From: Microbacterium sp. zg-Y818 | Lineage (GTDB): Bacteria > Actinomycetota > Actinomycetes > Actinomycetales > Microbacteriaceae | Length of the DNA stretch: 64,000 bases | Direction: 5' to 3' | Assembly (NCBI RefSeq): GCF_030246905.1 | Contig: NZ_CP126741.1 | Coordinates: forward strand, 2,852,001 to 2,916,000 | Translations under genes and position numbers: made by a program | Part shown: positions 38,206 to 46,665 of the stretch, piece by piece | Position numbering within the stretch: position 1 is the stretch's first letter | How the letters are laid out: each line of letters begins with the position of its first letter | The notes under the pieces: model-generated | What the model saw: only the letters and a program-made list of their open reading frames with translations | Told to the model about the DNA's origin: nothing | Databases searched by the model: none

Positions 38206-38405
38206 TACGCAGCACGACCGTGCGCGGACGCTCAACTCGATGCGAATCCCGTCGAGGGTGCCGGGTAGCCGGCGCCGGTCGGGATTCCGCGAAAGGGCGT
38301 CAAGCGACGTCGCGAGCACGAGTGCCCACTCGCGTCGTCGCAGACTCACTCGCGACGTCGAATACTCACTCGCGACCGCGAATACTCACTCGAGACCGCG
38401 AATAC
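38051..38405. other. Intergenic region with decayed coding remnants and a repeat array
   Basis: 355 bp between the tendamistat-like gene and the malate synthase 3' end. The first part holds the possible LacI remnant and a frame ending KIYKLRWRQT; a minus-strand stretch at about 38250-38340 reads RRREWALVLATSLDALSR but is not in one frame with either. The last 90 bp are the 20-bp-period repeat array. No intact gene is supported. Confidence 0.5.
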
Positions 38406-38412
38406 TCACTCG
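38319..38412 (-). repeat. Five-register array of the 20-bp-period CGAGTGAGTATTCG repeat, containing the malate synthase stop codon
   Basis: Perfect minus-strand units at 38359-38372, 38379-38392 and 38399-38412, with decayed units in the same 20-bp register at 38339-38352 (three mismatches) and 38319-38332. The unit nearest the gene supplies its final codons GAG-TGA (stop = complement of 38406-38408), exactly as in rhaB. The gradient from perfect units at the gene end to decayed units distally suggests growth from the gene side. Confidence 0.8.
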
Positions 38413-40592
38413 GCGGCGAGTTCGGCCTTCTTGCGGCGCCGCATCTCGTGCAGGATCGGTTCGGTGTATCCGTTGGGCTGCGCGGCGCCCTCGACGATCA
38501 GGCGGCGGGCGGACTCGAACGCGATTCCGCGGCCACGCCCCTCGTCGTCGAGCAGCGGCTCGTAGTCGGGGTCGCCGGCGTTCTGCGCGTCGACGACCGC
38601 CGCGAGCTTCTCGAGGCTGCGGTCGACGTCATCGGTGTCGATGACGTCGTGGGCCAGCCAGTTGGCGAGCAGCTGGCTCGAGATGCGGAGCGTGGCCCGG
38701 TCCTCCATCAGTGCGATGCCGTTGATGTCGGGGACCTTCGAGCATCCGACGCCCTGGTCGATCCACCGCACCACGTACCCGAGGATCGACTGCACATTGT
38801 TGTCGACCTCGGCCAGCACCGCGTCACGGCCCAGCGGCTCGGTCTGCAGCGGCGGGATCAGGATGTCGTCGATGCCGCGCGGGGGCCGCTCCGCGACGGT
38901 GCGCTGCACCTCGGCGACGTCGACCTGGTGGTAGTGCAGGGCGTGCAGAGTGGCCGCGGTGGGCGAGGGAACCCACGCCGTCGTGGCGCCGGAGCGCACC
39001 TGTGCGATCTTCTGCTCCAGCATGTCGTGCATGAGGTCGGGCATGGCCCACATCCCCTTGCCGATCTGGGCGCGGCCGATGAAACCGGCGCCGAGCCCGG
39101 CATCCACGTTGGCGTCCTCGTACGCGCCGAGGAACGGCTGCGCCTTGATGGCGGCCTTGGGCACCACCGGGCCGGCGTGCAGCGAGGTGTGGATCTCGTC
39201 GCCGGTGCGGTCGAGGAACCCGGTGTTGATGAAGACGATGCGGTCCGCTGCCTCGGCGATCGCCGCGCGCAGGTTGAGGGTGGTGCGCCGCTCCTCGTCC
39301 ATGATGCCGGCCTTGAGGGTGTTCTCCGGCAGACCCAGCAGGCCCTCGACGCGGGAGAACAGCTCCACGGTGAAGGCGACCTCCGTCGGCCCGTGCATCT
39401 TCGGCTTCACGATGTACAGCGACCCGGTGCGGGAGTTCGTCCCCGCCCGATCGCCGCGCAGGTCGGGCAGCGCGCCGACGGCCGTCATGATCGCATCCAG
39501 GATGCCCTCGGGCACCGGCTCCCCCGCGGCATCCGTGATGGCGTCCGTCGTCATCAGGTGCCCCACGTTGCGCACGAGCAGCAGCGAACGGCCGGGAAGG
39601 GCGAACTCCGCACCGTCCGGCGCGGTGTAGCGGCGGTCGTCGTTCATCCGGCGGGTGAAGGCGCGGCCGTTCTTGACGAGCTCGGCGGTGAGCGTGCCGG
39701 TCACCAGCCCCTGCCAGTTGCGGTACCCGAGCGCCTTGTCGTCGGCGTCGACGGCGGCGACGGAGTCCTCGAGGTCCATGATCGTCGTCAGCGCCGACTC
39801 CACGACGATGTCATCGATGCCCGCCCGGTCGGTGGCGCCGATGCGCCCGGCGCGGTCGATCAGCACATCCAGGTGCAGGCCGTGGTGGCGCAGCAGCACC
39901 GACGAGGGCTGGGCCGCGTCGCCGGTGTACCCGGCGAAGGCGTCGGCATGCTGCAGAGCGGCATCCTCCCCCGCCACGGTCACCAGCAGGCGGCCGTCCT
40001 CGACGCGGTAGTTCTCCGCATCGGCGTGCGAGCCACGGGTGAGGGGCGCGACCTCGTCGAGCAGACGGCGGCCGTAGGCGATGACTGCGGCGCCGCGCTG
40101 CGGGTTGTACTCCGCGCCGGGCGCCAGCTCCCCTTCCTCGGGGATCGCGTCGGTGCCGTAGAGCGCGTCGTAGAGGGATCCCCAGCGTGCGTTGGCGGCG
40201 TTGACGGCGAAGCGCGCGTTCAGCAGCGGCACCACCAGCTGGGGGCCGGCCAGGGTTGCGATCTCGGGGTCGACGTTCTCGGTGCGGATGCCGAAGGGGG
40301 CCGGCTGCTCCAGGAGGTAGCCGATGCGTTCCAGGAACGCCCGGTACTCGACCGGGTCAGGCAGCCCCGGGTTGCTCCGGTGGTAGTCGTCGATCTGCGC
40401 CTGCAGCCGGTCGCGCTCGGCAAGCAGCTCGCGGTTTCGGGGCGTCAGGTCGCGCAGGAGCGCGCTGACGCCGGCCCAGAATCCGTCGGCATCCATCCCC
40501 TGTGCGGCGAGCGCCTCCTCGGCGAAGGCGAGGATCGGCGTCGCGACGCTCAGGTCGGCGCGCTGCTGTCGAGCGGTGCTCGTGGTGTCCAT
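38406..40592 (-). CDS. glcB: Malate synthase G
   Basis: 728 residues, the length of the G isoform rather than the 530-residue A form. Recognisable blocks are [36 protein letters not shown], the substrate/Mg region [16 protein letters not shown] VLxxDSVAAV segment, [20 protein letters not shown] and [13 protein letters not shown]. It condenses glyoxylate with acetyl-CoA. The divergent IclR gene and a perfect palindrome between them indicate direct regulation. Its last residues AAE-stop are written by a repeat unit. Confidence 0.93.
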   Translation of the reverse strand: MDTTSTARQQRADLSVATPILAFAEEALAAQGMDADGFWAGVSALLRDLTPRNRELLAERDRLQAQIDDYHRSNPGLPDPVEYRAFLERIGYLLEQPAPFGIRTENVDPEIATLAGPQLVVPLLNARFAVNAANARWGSLYDALYGTDAIPEEGELAPGAEYNPQRGAAVIAYGRRLLDEVAPLTRGSHADAENYRVEDGRLLVTVAGEDAALQHADAFAGYTGDAAQPSSVLLRHHGLHLDVLIDRAGRIGATDRAGIDDIVVESALTTIMDLEDSVAAVDADDKALGYRNWQGLVTGTLTAELVKNGRAFTRRMNDDRRYTAPDGAEFALPGRSLLLVRNVGHLMTTDAITDAAGEPVPEGILDAIMTAVGALPDLRGDRAGTNSRTGSLYIVKPKMHGPTEVAFTVELFSRVEGLLGLPENTLKAGIMDEERRTTLNLRAAIAEAADRIVFINTGFLDRTGDEIHTSLHAGPVVPKAAIKAQPFLGAYEDANVDAGLGAGFIGRAQIGKGMWAMPDLMHDMLEQKIAQVRSGATTAWVPSPTAATLHALHYHQVDVAEVQRTVAERPPRGIDDILIPPLQTEPLGRDAVLAEVDNNVQSILGYVVRWIDQGVGCSKVPDINGIALMEDRATLRISSQLLANWLAHDVIDTDDVDRSLEKLAAVVDAQNAGDPDYEPLLDDEGRGRGIAFESARRLIVEGAAQPNGYTEPILHEMRRRKKAELAAE

Positions 40593-40644
40593 GGCGACTC
40601 TGCCTCTCGGTGGGGATTGCCGTCGAAGCTACCAGGTTCGCCTC

Positions 40645-40672
40645 GCTCTGTGGAATGCTTATTCCACAGAGC
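40645..40672. promoter_or_regulatory. IclR-type operator between malate synthase and its regulator gene
   Basis: Perfect 12-bp inverted repeat GCTCTGTGGAAT (40645-40656) / ATTCCACAGAGC (40661-40672) around GCTT. The core TGGAAT-N4-ATTCCA closely resembles the E. coli IclR box TGGAAATNATTTCCA. A half site GCGGAAT follows at 40671-40677. It lies 52 bp upstream of the malate synthase start and 17 bp upstream of the iclR-type start. Confidence 0.82.
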
Positions 40673-40689
40673 GGAATGGACGTGGATTC

Positions 40690-41445
40690 GTGACGGAAAA
40701 CAGCCCCGCACCGGGCGTGCAGTCGGTGGCCCGCACGCTCGATCTCCTGGAGACCCTCGCGATGCTCGGCGGCGAAGCCGGGGTCGGCGAGATCGCCGCG
40801 GCACTGTCGCTGCCGCCCGCGACGATCCACCGGCTGCTTCGCACCCTCGCCGCCCGCGGGTACGTCATGCAGCTGCCCTCCCGCCGGTACACGCTCGGCC
40901 CCGGCCTGATCCGGCTCGGCGAAGCCGCCACGCGGCGCCTGTCGGGCTGGGCGAAGCCGGCCCTGGTCGCCCTCAGCGAGGCGACGCAGGAGAGCGCGAA
41001 CTTCGCCGTCCTCGACGGCGACATGGCCACCTACGTCGCGCAGGCGCCCTCGAAGCACCAGATGCGCATGTTCACCGAGGTCGGGCGGCGGGTCTTCCCA
41101 CACGCCACCGGCGTGGGCAAGGCGCTGCTCGCGCAGCTGCCCGACGCCGACGTGCTGGCCCTCGTCCGGCGGACGGGGATGCCGGAGTTCACCGACACCA
41201 CGCTGCGCACCGAGGAGGACCTGCTCTCCGACCTGCGGGTGATACGCGAGCGCGGTTACGCGATCGACGAGGGCGAGCAGGAGGTCGGCGTGCGGTGCTT
41301 CGCCGTGGCAGTGCCGGGCATGGCTTTGCCGGCGGCCGTGTCGATCTCGGGCCCGGAGGTGCGGGTGACGCTGGAGTCCGCGCCCGCCGCGGTGCGGTCA
41401 TTGCGCGAGGCGGTCGCCACGCTGCGCACCGCCGTGCCCGGCTGA
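40690..41445 (+). CDS. IclR-family transcriptional regulator of malate synthase
   Basis: 251 residues from GTG 40690. N-terminal winged helix: VQSVARTLDLLETLAML and EIAAALSLPPATIHRLLRTL. The C-terminal effector domain includes FTEVGRRVFPHATGVGKALL and YAIDEGEQEVGVRCFAVAV, where IclR proteins bind glyoxylate, pyruvate or related acids. It is divergent from malate synthase, with the palindrome 40645-40672 just upstream, so autoregulation and control of the neighbour are likely. The GTG is chosen because earlier in-frame starts would lie inside the operator. Confidence 0.88.
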   Translation: MTENSPAPGVQSVARTLDLLETLAMLGGEAGVGEIAAALSLPPATIHRLLRTLAARGYVMQLPSRRYTLGPGLIRLGEAATRRLSGWAKPALVALSEATQESANFAVLDGDMATYVAQAPSKHQMRMFTEVGRRVFPHATGVGKALLAQLPDADVLALVRRTGMPEFTDTTLRTEEDLLSDLRVIRERGYAIDEGEQEVGVRCFAVAVPGMALPAAVSISGPEVRVTLESAPAAVRSLREAVATLRTAVPG

Positions 41446-41465
41446 GCGCGGGGCGCAGCCGGGCA
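41434..41465. terminator. Hairpin terminator enclosing the IclR-gene stop codon
   Basis: Perfect 10-bp arms 41434-41443 and 41456-41465 (GTGCCCGGCT / AGCCGGGCAC), 12-nt loop. The TGA stop (41443-41445) begins at the end of the left arm, so the stem starts within the coding sequence. The convergent prpC ends 24 bp further on, so it may act in both directions. Confidence 0.6.
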
Positions 41466-41489
41466 CGGGCAGGTGGGCGATGCGCCGCC

Positions 41490-42677
41490 TCAGCTCGCCG
41501 CTTCCTCCGCGCGCTGCAGCGCCTCGACCTCTGCGGCATCCGGAACGTAGCCGTCGATGTGGCGCTCGTCGGGACCGTTGTAATCCGACAGCGGGCGGAT
41601 CAGGGCATTGGCCGCCTGCTGCTCCATCACGTGCGCGGTCCAGCCGGTCACCCGCGCCGCGATGAACAGCGGTGTGAAGGTGAGGGTGTCGAAGCCCATC
41701 AGGCTGTAGGCCGGGCCCGACGGATAGTCGAGGTTCGGGTAGATGCCCTTGCGGCCGACGAACTCGGACTCGAGCGCATCGTAGAGCGCGGCGACGTCGG
41801 GTCGGTCGTAGTGGGCGACGAGGGTGTCCAGCGCCGCCTTCATGGTCGGCACGCGCGAGTCGCCGCGCTTGTACACGCGGTGCCCGAACCCCATGATCTT
41901 GCGCTTGGCCGCGAGGGCCTCGTCGAGCCACGGGACGACGTTGTCGGCATCGCCGATCTCGGTGAAGATGTGCAGCACGGCCTCGTTCGCGCCGCCGTGC
42001 AGCGGTCCCTTGAGCGCGCCGATGGCGCCGACCACGGCCGAGTACAGGTCGCTGAGGGTCGACGTGATGACCCGACCGGTGAAGGTCGAGGCGTTGAACG
42101 AGTGCTCGGCGTAGAGGACCATCGAACGGTTGAACGCGTCGGCCACCACCGCATGCGGCTCCTCGCCGAACGTCATCCAGAGGAAGTTGGCGGCGTAGTC
42201 GAGGTCCTCGCGCGGCTCGACGAGCTGCTCGCCGCGGCGGCGGCGCTGCCCGTAGGCGACGACGGCGGGCAGCACGGCGAAGAGGCGGATGCTGCGGTCG
42301 AGGTTCTCGGCCGGGGTCCCTGCGGCATCGAGCACGTTGTCGATGCCGGCAGTGTCGATCGCGCCGATGAGGCTGACGACCGTGCGCACCTCGTCCATCG
42401 GGTGGGCCTCCAGCGGCACCGCGTCGATGAGGGCCTTCACCGCGGGCGACAGCGCCCGGTTGGCCCGCTCGACCGCACGCAGCTCCGCGAGCTGCTCATC
42501 GGTGGGCAGCTCACCGTTCCACAGCAGGTAGGCGACCGCTTCGAACGGCTGCGTGGCCGCGAGCTCCTGCACCGGGTATCCCCGGTACATGAGGCTGTTG
42601 ATCTCGGGGTCGACCTTGGAGATCGCGGTCACGTCGGCGACGACGCCCGCGAGGCCCTTTTTGATGTCGGTGGTCAT
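41490..42677 (-). CDS. prpC: 2-Methylcitrate synthase / citrate synthase
   Basis: 395 residues. Catalytic region blocks are LKGPLHGGANEAV (His), KIMGFGHRVYKRGDSR (His) and the Asp-containing LDYPSGPAYSLMGFDT. The N-terminal MTTDIKKGLAGVVADVTAIS is typical of methylcitrate synthases. It condenses propionyl-CoA with oxaloacetate. It starts 7 bp after prpB in the order prpD-prpB-prpC, which decides for PrpC over GltA. Confidence 0.92.
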   Translation of the reverse strand: MTTDIKKGLAGVVADVTAISKVDPEINSLMYRGYPVQELAATQPFEAVAYLLWNGELPTDEQLAELRAVERANRALSPAVKALIDAVPLEAHPMDEVRTVVSLIGAIDTAGIDNVLDAAGTPAENLDRSIRLFAVLPAVVAYGQRRRRGEQLVEPREDLDYAANFLWMTFGEEPHAVVADAFNRSMVLYAEHSFNASTFTGRVITSTLSDLYSAVVGAIGALKGPLHGGANEAVLHIFTEIGDADNVVPWLDEALAAKRKIMGFGHRVYKRGDSRVPTMKAALDTLVAHYDRPDVAALYDALESEFVGRKGIYPNLDYPSGPAYSLMGFDTLTFTPLFIAARVTGWTAHVMEQQAANALIRPLSDYNGPDERHIDGYVPDAAEVEALQRAEEAAS

Positions 42678-42684
42678 CGCACGC

Positions 42685-43584
42685 TCATTTCTCGATGTCG
42701 AAGTTGAAGACGTTGGTGTCGAAGTGGTTGTACGACTCGTAGTCGAGCAGGTCGTACAGGTCGGCGCGGTGCTGCATCTCCCCCAGCTTGCCGGTGAGGC
42801 GCCCCTCGGCGCTCAGCGTATCCAGCGCGCGCCCCGCGGCGCCCATCGCGATGCGCAGGAGCGACACCGGCCAGATCACGATGTTCACGCCGACGTCGCG
42901 CAGCTGGTCGACCGAGAACAGGTCGCTCTTTCCGAACTCGGTCATGTTGGCCAGGATCGGCACGTCCACGGCGGCGCGCACCGCGGCGAACTCCTCGAGG
43001 GTGCGCATCGCCTCCGGGAAGATGGCATCGGCGCCGGCGTCGACGAGGGCCCTGGCCCGGTCGATCGCGGCATCCAGCCCGTCCACGGCGCGGATGTCGG
43101 TGCGCGCCATGATGAGGAAGTTCGGGTCGCGGCGGGCGTCGGCGGCGGCGCGGATGCGCTTGATCGCGGTGTCCTGGTCGACGACCGCCTTGCCGTCGAG
43201 GTGGCCGCACCGCTTGGGGTTCACCTGGTCCTCGATGTGAGCCCCGGCGATGCCGGCATCCTCGAGGGTCTGGATCGTGCGGGCGACGTTCATGGGCTCG
43301 CCGAACCCGGTGTCGGCGTCGATGATCGCCGGCAGGTCGGTCATGCGGGCGATCTGCTGCCCGCGCCCTGCGACCTCGGTGAGGGTCGTCAGCCCGATGT
43401 CGGGTAAGCCGAGATCGGCCGAGAGCACCGCGCCCGAGACGTAGACGCCCTCGAACCCCTTCTGCTGGATGAGGCGGGCCGACAGCGGGTTGAACGCCCC
43501 GGGAAAGCGCAGCAGCTCACCCGTGGCGAGGCGCTCGCGGAACAGTCGCCGCTTGTCGGCGGGGGTCACGGTCGAATACAGCAT
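42685..43584 (-). CDS. prpB: Methylisocitrate lyase
   Basis: 299 residues of the isocitrate lyase/PEP mutase superfamily. Visible are YVSGAVLSADLGLPDIG, the Mg-binding IIDADTGFGEP, EDQVNPKRCGHLDGK with the catalytic Cys motif KRCGH, and LIMARTDIRAVDG. It cleaves 2-methylisocitrate to pyruvate and succinate. GAGAGGAG precedes the ATG. A 17-bp inverted repeat fills the gap between prpD and this gene. Confidence 0.94.
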   Translation of the reverse strand: MLYSTVTPADKRRLFRERLATGELLRFPGAFNPLSARLIQQKGFEGVYVSGAVLSADLGLPDIGLTTLTEVAGRGQQIARMTDLPAIIDADTGFGEPMNVARTIQTLEDAGIAGAHIEDQVNPKRCGHLDGKAVVDQDTAIKRIRAAADARRDPNFLIMARTDIRAVDGLDAAIDRARALVDAGADAIFPEAMRTLEEFAAVRAAVDVPILANMTEFGKSDLFSVDQLRDVGVNIVIWPVSLLRIAMGAAGRALDTLSAEGRLTGKLGEMQHRADLYDLLDYESYNHFDTNVFNFDIEK

Positions 43585-43605
43585 CAGTGGTCTCCTCTCG
43601 GGCGT

Positions 43606-43687
43606 GCACAACGTCGCCGATCCATCGCGCGGGAAGCGCCACCGGCCGATTCCGGCCCGCGACCCCACCCGATCGGCGACGTTGTGC
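43606..43687. repeat. Perfect 17-bp inverted repeat between prpD and prpB
   Basis: Arm 43606-43622 starts GCACAACGTC and arm 43671-43687 ends GACGTTGTGC; they are exact reverse complements with a 48-nt spacer that itself contains smaller GC stems. It lies in the 115-bp space between the prpD stop (43700) and the prpB start (43584), inside a presumed operon, so it could act as an mRNA processing or attenuation structure. Confidence 0.75.
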
Positions 43688-43699
43688 GCGACGCCATGT

Positions 43700-45226
43700 C
43701 TAGAACAGGCCCTTCGGCGCCGGAGCCGCGAGCAGCAGGCCCGGCTTCGCAACGATCGAGAGCTGTCGCACCTCATCGGCGGTGAGCTCGGGCAGGCGCT
43801 GGGCAAGATCCAGGAAGCGCTCGATCTCGGCGGGCTCGAGCACCGGCTCGGCGAGGATCCGGAACTTGCGGATGTAGTCCTCGCGCGCGAACGGGCGCGC
43901 CCCCAGGGGGTGCGCGTCGGCGACGGCGATCTCCTCCTCGATGACGCGACCGTCGGTCAGGCGGATCTCGACGCGACCGCCGAACGCCTTCTCTGCGGGG
44001 TCCTCGGAGTGGTAGCGGCGGGTCCACTCGGCATCCTCGGCCGTGGTGATCTTGTGCCAGAGCGCCACGGTGTCGGGCCGGGCCGCGCGGTCGGGCGCGT
44101 AGGAGTCGACGTGGTGCCAACCCCCGTCCTGCAGCGCGACGGCGAAGATGTACGGGATCGAGTGGTCCAGCGTCTCGCGGGATGCCGTGGGGTCGTACTT
44201 CTGCGGGTCGTTGGCGCCCGAGCCGATGACGTAGTGGGTGTGGTGCGAGGTGTGCAGCACGATCGACTCGACGTTGGCCGGGTCGGTGGCCTCCGGGTGC
44301 TCACCGTGGAGCTTGCGGGCCAGGTCGATCCAGGCCTGCGCCTGGTACTCGGCCGAGTGCTCCTTCGTGTACGAGTCGAGGATCGCGCGCTTGGGCTCAC
44401 CCACGGCGGGCAGCGGCACGTCGTACGACGCGTCGGGGCCGTCGAGCATCCAGGCGACGACACCGTCTTCGCCTTCGTAGATGGGCGACGGGGAGGTCTC
44501 GCCGCGCATCGCACGGTCGACCGCCTCGACTGCCATCTTCCCCGCGAAGGCCGGGGCGTGCGCCTTCCAGGTGGAGATCTCGCCCTTGCGCGACTGGCGG
44601 GTCGCGGTGGTGGTGTGCAGCGCCTGACCGACCGCCTGGTAGATCGTCTCGGTCGGAAGGCCGAGCAGCGTGCCGATGCCGGCGGCGGCCGAGGGGCCGA
44701 GGTGGGCGACGTGGTCGATCTTGTGCTCGTGCAGGCAGATGGCCCGCACCAGGTCGATCTGGATCTCGTAGCCGGTCGCGATGCCGCGCACGAGCGCGTC
44801 GCCGTCGGCGCCGACGTGCTGGGCGACGGCGAGGATCGGCGGGATGTTGTCGCCGGGGTGGGAGTAATCGGCGGCGAGGAACGTGTCGTGGTAGTCCAGC
44901 TCCCGCACGGCGACGCCGTTGGCCCAGGCCGCCCACTCGGGGCTCGTGCGGCGCTCGAGGGCGCAGCCGAACACCGTGGCGCCGGTGCCGCCGACCGAGA
45001 CGGCGTGGTCGAGGGCCTGCTGGCGTGCGGCGCTGACGGGGGCGCGGGTGAGGGAGGCTGCGGCGACGGCGGCGTTGTCGATCACGCGGTTGATGATCAT
45101 GTCGACCACCTCGGGCTCGACGGGCACCGGGTCGGTGGCAACCTCGGCGATGTGCCAGGCGAGCTGCCCCTCGCGGGGCAGGTCCTCGTCGCTGCGGTGG
45201 ACGCGCAGGTGGTGCGTGATGGTCAT
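43700..45226 (-). CDS. prpD: 2-Methylcitrate dehydratase
   Basis: 508 residues of the MmgE/PrpD family: a helical domain with [20 protein letters not shown] and [21 protein letters not shown], then [16 protein letters not shown] and [20 protein letters not shown]. It dehydrates 2-methylcitrate to 2-methylaconitate (or methylisocitrate). It begins 12 bp after the GntR regulator gene. A complete prpD-B-C set implies a working methylcitrate cycle for propionyl-CoA. Confidence 0.93.
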   Translation of the reverse strand: MTITHHLRVHRSDEDLPREGQLAWHIAEVATDPVPVEPEVVDMIINRVIDNAAVAAASLTRAPVSAARQQALDHAVSVGGTGATVFGCALERRTSPEWAAWANGVAVRELDYHDTFLAADYSHPGDNIPPILAVAQHVGADGDALVRGIATGYEIQIDLVRAICLHEHKIDHVAHLGPSAAAGIGTLLGLPTETIYQAVGQALHTTTATRQSRKGEISTWKAHAPAFAGKMAVEAVDRAMRGETSPSPIYEGEDGVVAWMLDGPDASYDVPLPAVGEPKRAILDSYTKEHSAEYQAQAWIDLARKLHGEHPEATDPANVESIVLHTSHHTHYVIGSGANDPQKYDPTASRETLDHSIPYIFAVALQDGGWHHVDSYAPDRAARPDTVALWHKITTAEDAEWTRRYHSEDPAEKAFGGRVEIRLTDGRVIEEEIAVADAHPLGARPFAREDYIRKFRILAEPVLEPAEIERFLDLAQRLPELTADEVRQLSIVAKPGLLLAAPAPKGLF

Positions 45227-45238
45227 GGGTGTCCTTTC

Positions 45239-45925
45239 TCAGAACGTGACGGGGCGCGCGGCGGAGCCGTCGTCGAGCGACGTCAGGATGCTCGCGAGCG
45301 CGTTGTGCAGGTGGATGTGCGTGGCGTGGGCGGCCAGTTCCGCGTCGCCGTCGGCGATCGCGGCGGCGATCAGCCGGTGCTCGGCGACGGATGCCGCAAG
45401 GCGGTCGGGGTTGTCGCGGGCGAGGCGCCGCACGCGCACGAGGTGCGTGCGGACGGTCCTCAGCGCGGCGGTGAAGTAGTCGTTGGCCACGGCGGTGTCG
45501 ACCTCTGCGTCGAGCTGTGCGATGAGGGCGTAGTAGGCGTCGGGCCCGCCGGGGGCGGCGAGGTCGACGTCGGCGAACCGCTCGACGAAGCGGGCGAAGA
45601 CGGCGCGGTCGCCGCGGCGGGCTGCGAGGGCGGCGGCGGTCTCTTCCAGGGCACGTCGCAATTCGAACAGCGCCCGGATGTCGCCCGGCTCCACGTCGGT
45701 GACCACCGTCACGCGCGGGGACTGCTGCGTGACCAGGCCGTCGGCGGTCAGGCGGCGCAGCGCTTCGCGCAAGGGAGTGCGGCTCACCCCGAGCCGGGCG
45801 GCCTGCTCGACCTCGCCGAGCACGGTGCCGGCGGGGAGTGCGCCCGACTGGATCTCGGCGAGCAGAGTCGCATAAGCGCGTTCGCCCGCGCGCCCCTGGG
45901 TCGCTCCGTCGGTAACCATCGGCAT
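45239..45925 (-). CDS. GntR-family (FCD/FadR-type) regulator of the methylcitrate operon
   Basis: 228 residues from ATG 45925. The N-terminal winged helix contains ERAYATLLAEIQSGALPAGT and LGVSRTPLREALRRLTADGL; the C-terminal FCD effector domain has metal/ligand His residues in VAEHRLIAAAI and HATHIHLHNAL. Longer in-frame starts (45937, 46000) are rejected because they run through the TGTATACA operator. It is first in the prp operon and probably senses a methylcitrate-cycle intermediate and represses the operon. Confidence 0.86.
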   Translation of the reverse strand: MPMVTDGATQGRAGERAYATLLAEIQSGALPAGTVLGEVEQAARLGVSRTPLREALRRLTADGLVTQQSPRVTVVTDVEPGDIRALFELRRALEETAAALAARRGDRAVFARFVERFADVDLAAPGGPDAYYALIAQLDAEVDTAVANDYFTAALRTVRTHLVRVRRLARDNPDRLAASVAEHRLIAAAIADGDAELAAHATHIHLHNALASILTSLDDGSAARPVTF

Positions 45926-45928
45926 CAG

Positions 45929-45988
45929 TGTATACATAAACCCCGCCCAGCGGCGGTCCTGTCCCGCTAGCACGGAATTGCGTATACA
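45929..45988. promoter_or_regulatory. Paired GntR-type operators upstream of the prp operon
   Basis: TGTATACA (perfect 8-bp palindrome) at 45929-45936 and CGTATACA at 45981-45988, centres 52 bp (about five helical turns) apart. GTATAC-centred palindromes are typical targets of FCD-type GntR repressors. The proximal site ends only 4 bp before the regulator start codon, so binding would block transcription or initiation. Confidence 0.7.
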
Positions 45989-46022
45989 TCGCTCAACCAC
46001 TGGGGCTGCACAGCTGCCCGGG

Positions 46023-46087
46023 TGAGGGGATCTGCCCGGATGAGGGCGGATCCCCGCATACGCTCCTCAACCCGGCAGATCTCCTCA
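46023..46087. repeat. Inverted-repeat element, copy B
   Basis: Left arm 46023-46048 matches copy A (26744-26769) at 24 of 26 bases; right arm 46061-46087 ends GATCTCCTCA like copy A but is more diverged. A CCGGCCGGCC tract follows, as CCGGCCG precedes copy A. It is again placed between two minus-strand genes, downstream of the NUDIX gene and upstream of the GntR gene. Confidence 0.78.
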
Positions 46088-46179
46088 TCCCGGCCGGCCG
46101 GGCGGGGCCAGAGCGGCGCGAGGCCGCTGCAGGCACCGGCGCAGCCGCGGGCGGGGCCGGCGCGCGGGCGGGCGCGGCC

Positions 46180-46665
46180 CTACGCCCCGGCGCCCCGCAG
46201 GCGGGTGGCCAACGCCTCGAGCGCGGGGCGCTGCCCCTTCACGAGCCGGTCGGCCGCAAGACTCAGCCCCACCCAACCCGCGCGGTCGACCTCGGGGAAC
46301 CGCGCCGTCTTGCCCGAGCGGGGCGGCCACGGCATCTCGAACTCCCCGAAGACGAAGTCGTCCGCGGTCGCCGTGAACCCGCCGCCGTCGGCGACGAACA
46401 CCGTGACCCGCTTGCCCGACGAGTACGGGTAGGTGCCCAGCTCGGCGTACGGACCTTCGGGCGGGTCGACTCCCAGCTCCTCACGGAACTCGCGCTGTGC
46501 GGCATCCAGTGCCGACTCGGCGTCGGGGTCGTACTCGCCCTTGGGGATCGACCACGCGCCGGTCTCCTTGCCCGCCCAGTACGGACCGCCCATGTGGGCG
46601 ATCAGCACCTCGGGCCCGCCGTCGGCGAGCCGGTAGAGCAGGAGACCGGCGCTGTGGACGGGCAT
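46180..46665 (-). CDS. NUDIX hydrolase
   Basis: 161 residues. The NUDIX box is clear: G-E-Y-D-P-D-A-E then SALDAAQREFREELGV, giving GX5EX7REXXEELG. ATP/NUDIX proteins of this short type (MutT/bis-5'-nucleosyl phosphatase-like) clean up nucleotide diphosphates; the exact substrate is unknown. The start shares one nucleotide with the aldo/keto reductase stop (TGATG at 46663-46667), so the two are coupled. Confidence 0.87.
   Translation of the reverse strand: MPVHSAGLLLYRLADGGPEVLIAHMGGPYWAGKETGAWSIPKGEYDPDAESALDAAQREFREELGVDPPEGPYAELGTYPYSSGKRVTVFVADGGGFTATADDFVFGEFEMPWPPRSGKTARFPEVDRAGWVGLSLAADRLVKGQRPALEALATRLRGAGA

Noticed and set aside
38220..42707. A 1,495-residue plus-strand open frame across malate synthase and prpC
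   Set aside because: Antisense to well-conserved enzymes; it also runs through the IclR gene in a different frame. High GC keeps antisense frames open.
45239..46000. The 253-residue version of the GntR regulator starting at 46000
   Set aside because: The extension reads through both GTATAC operators and lacks similarity to GntR N-termini; ATG 45925 gives the normal length.
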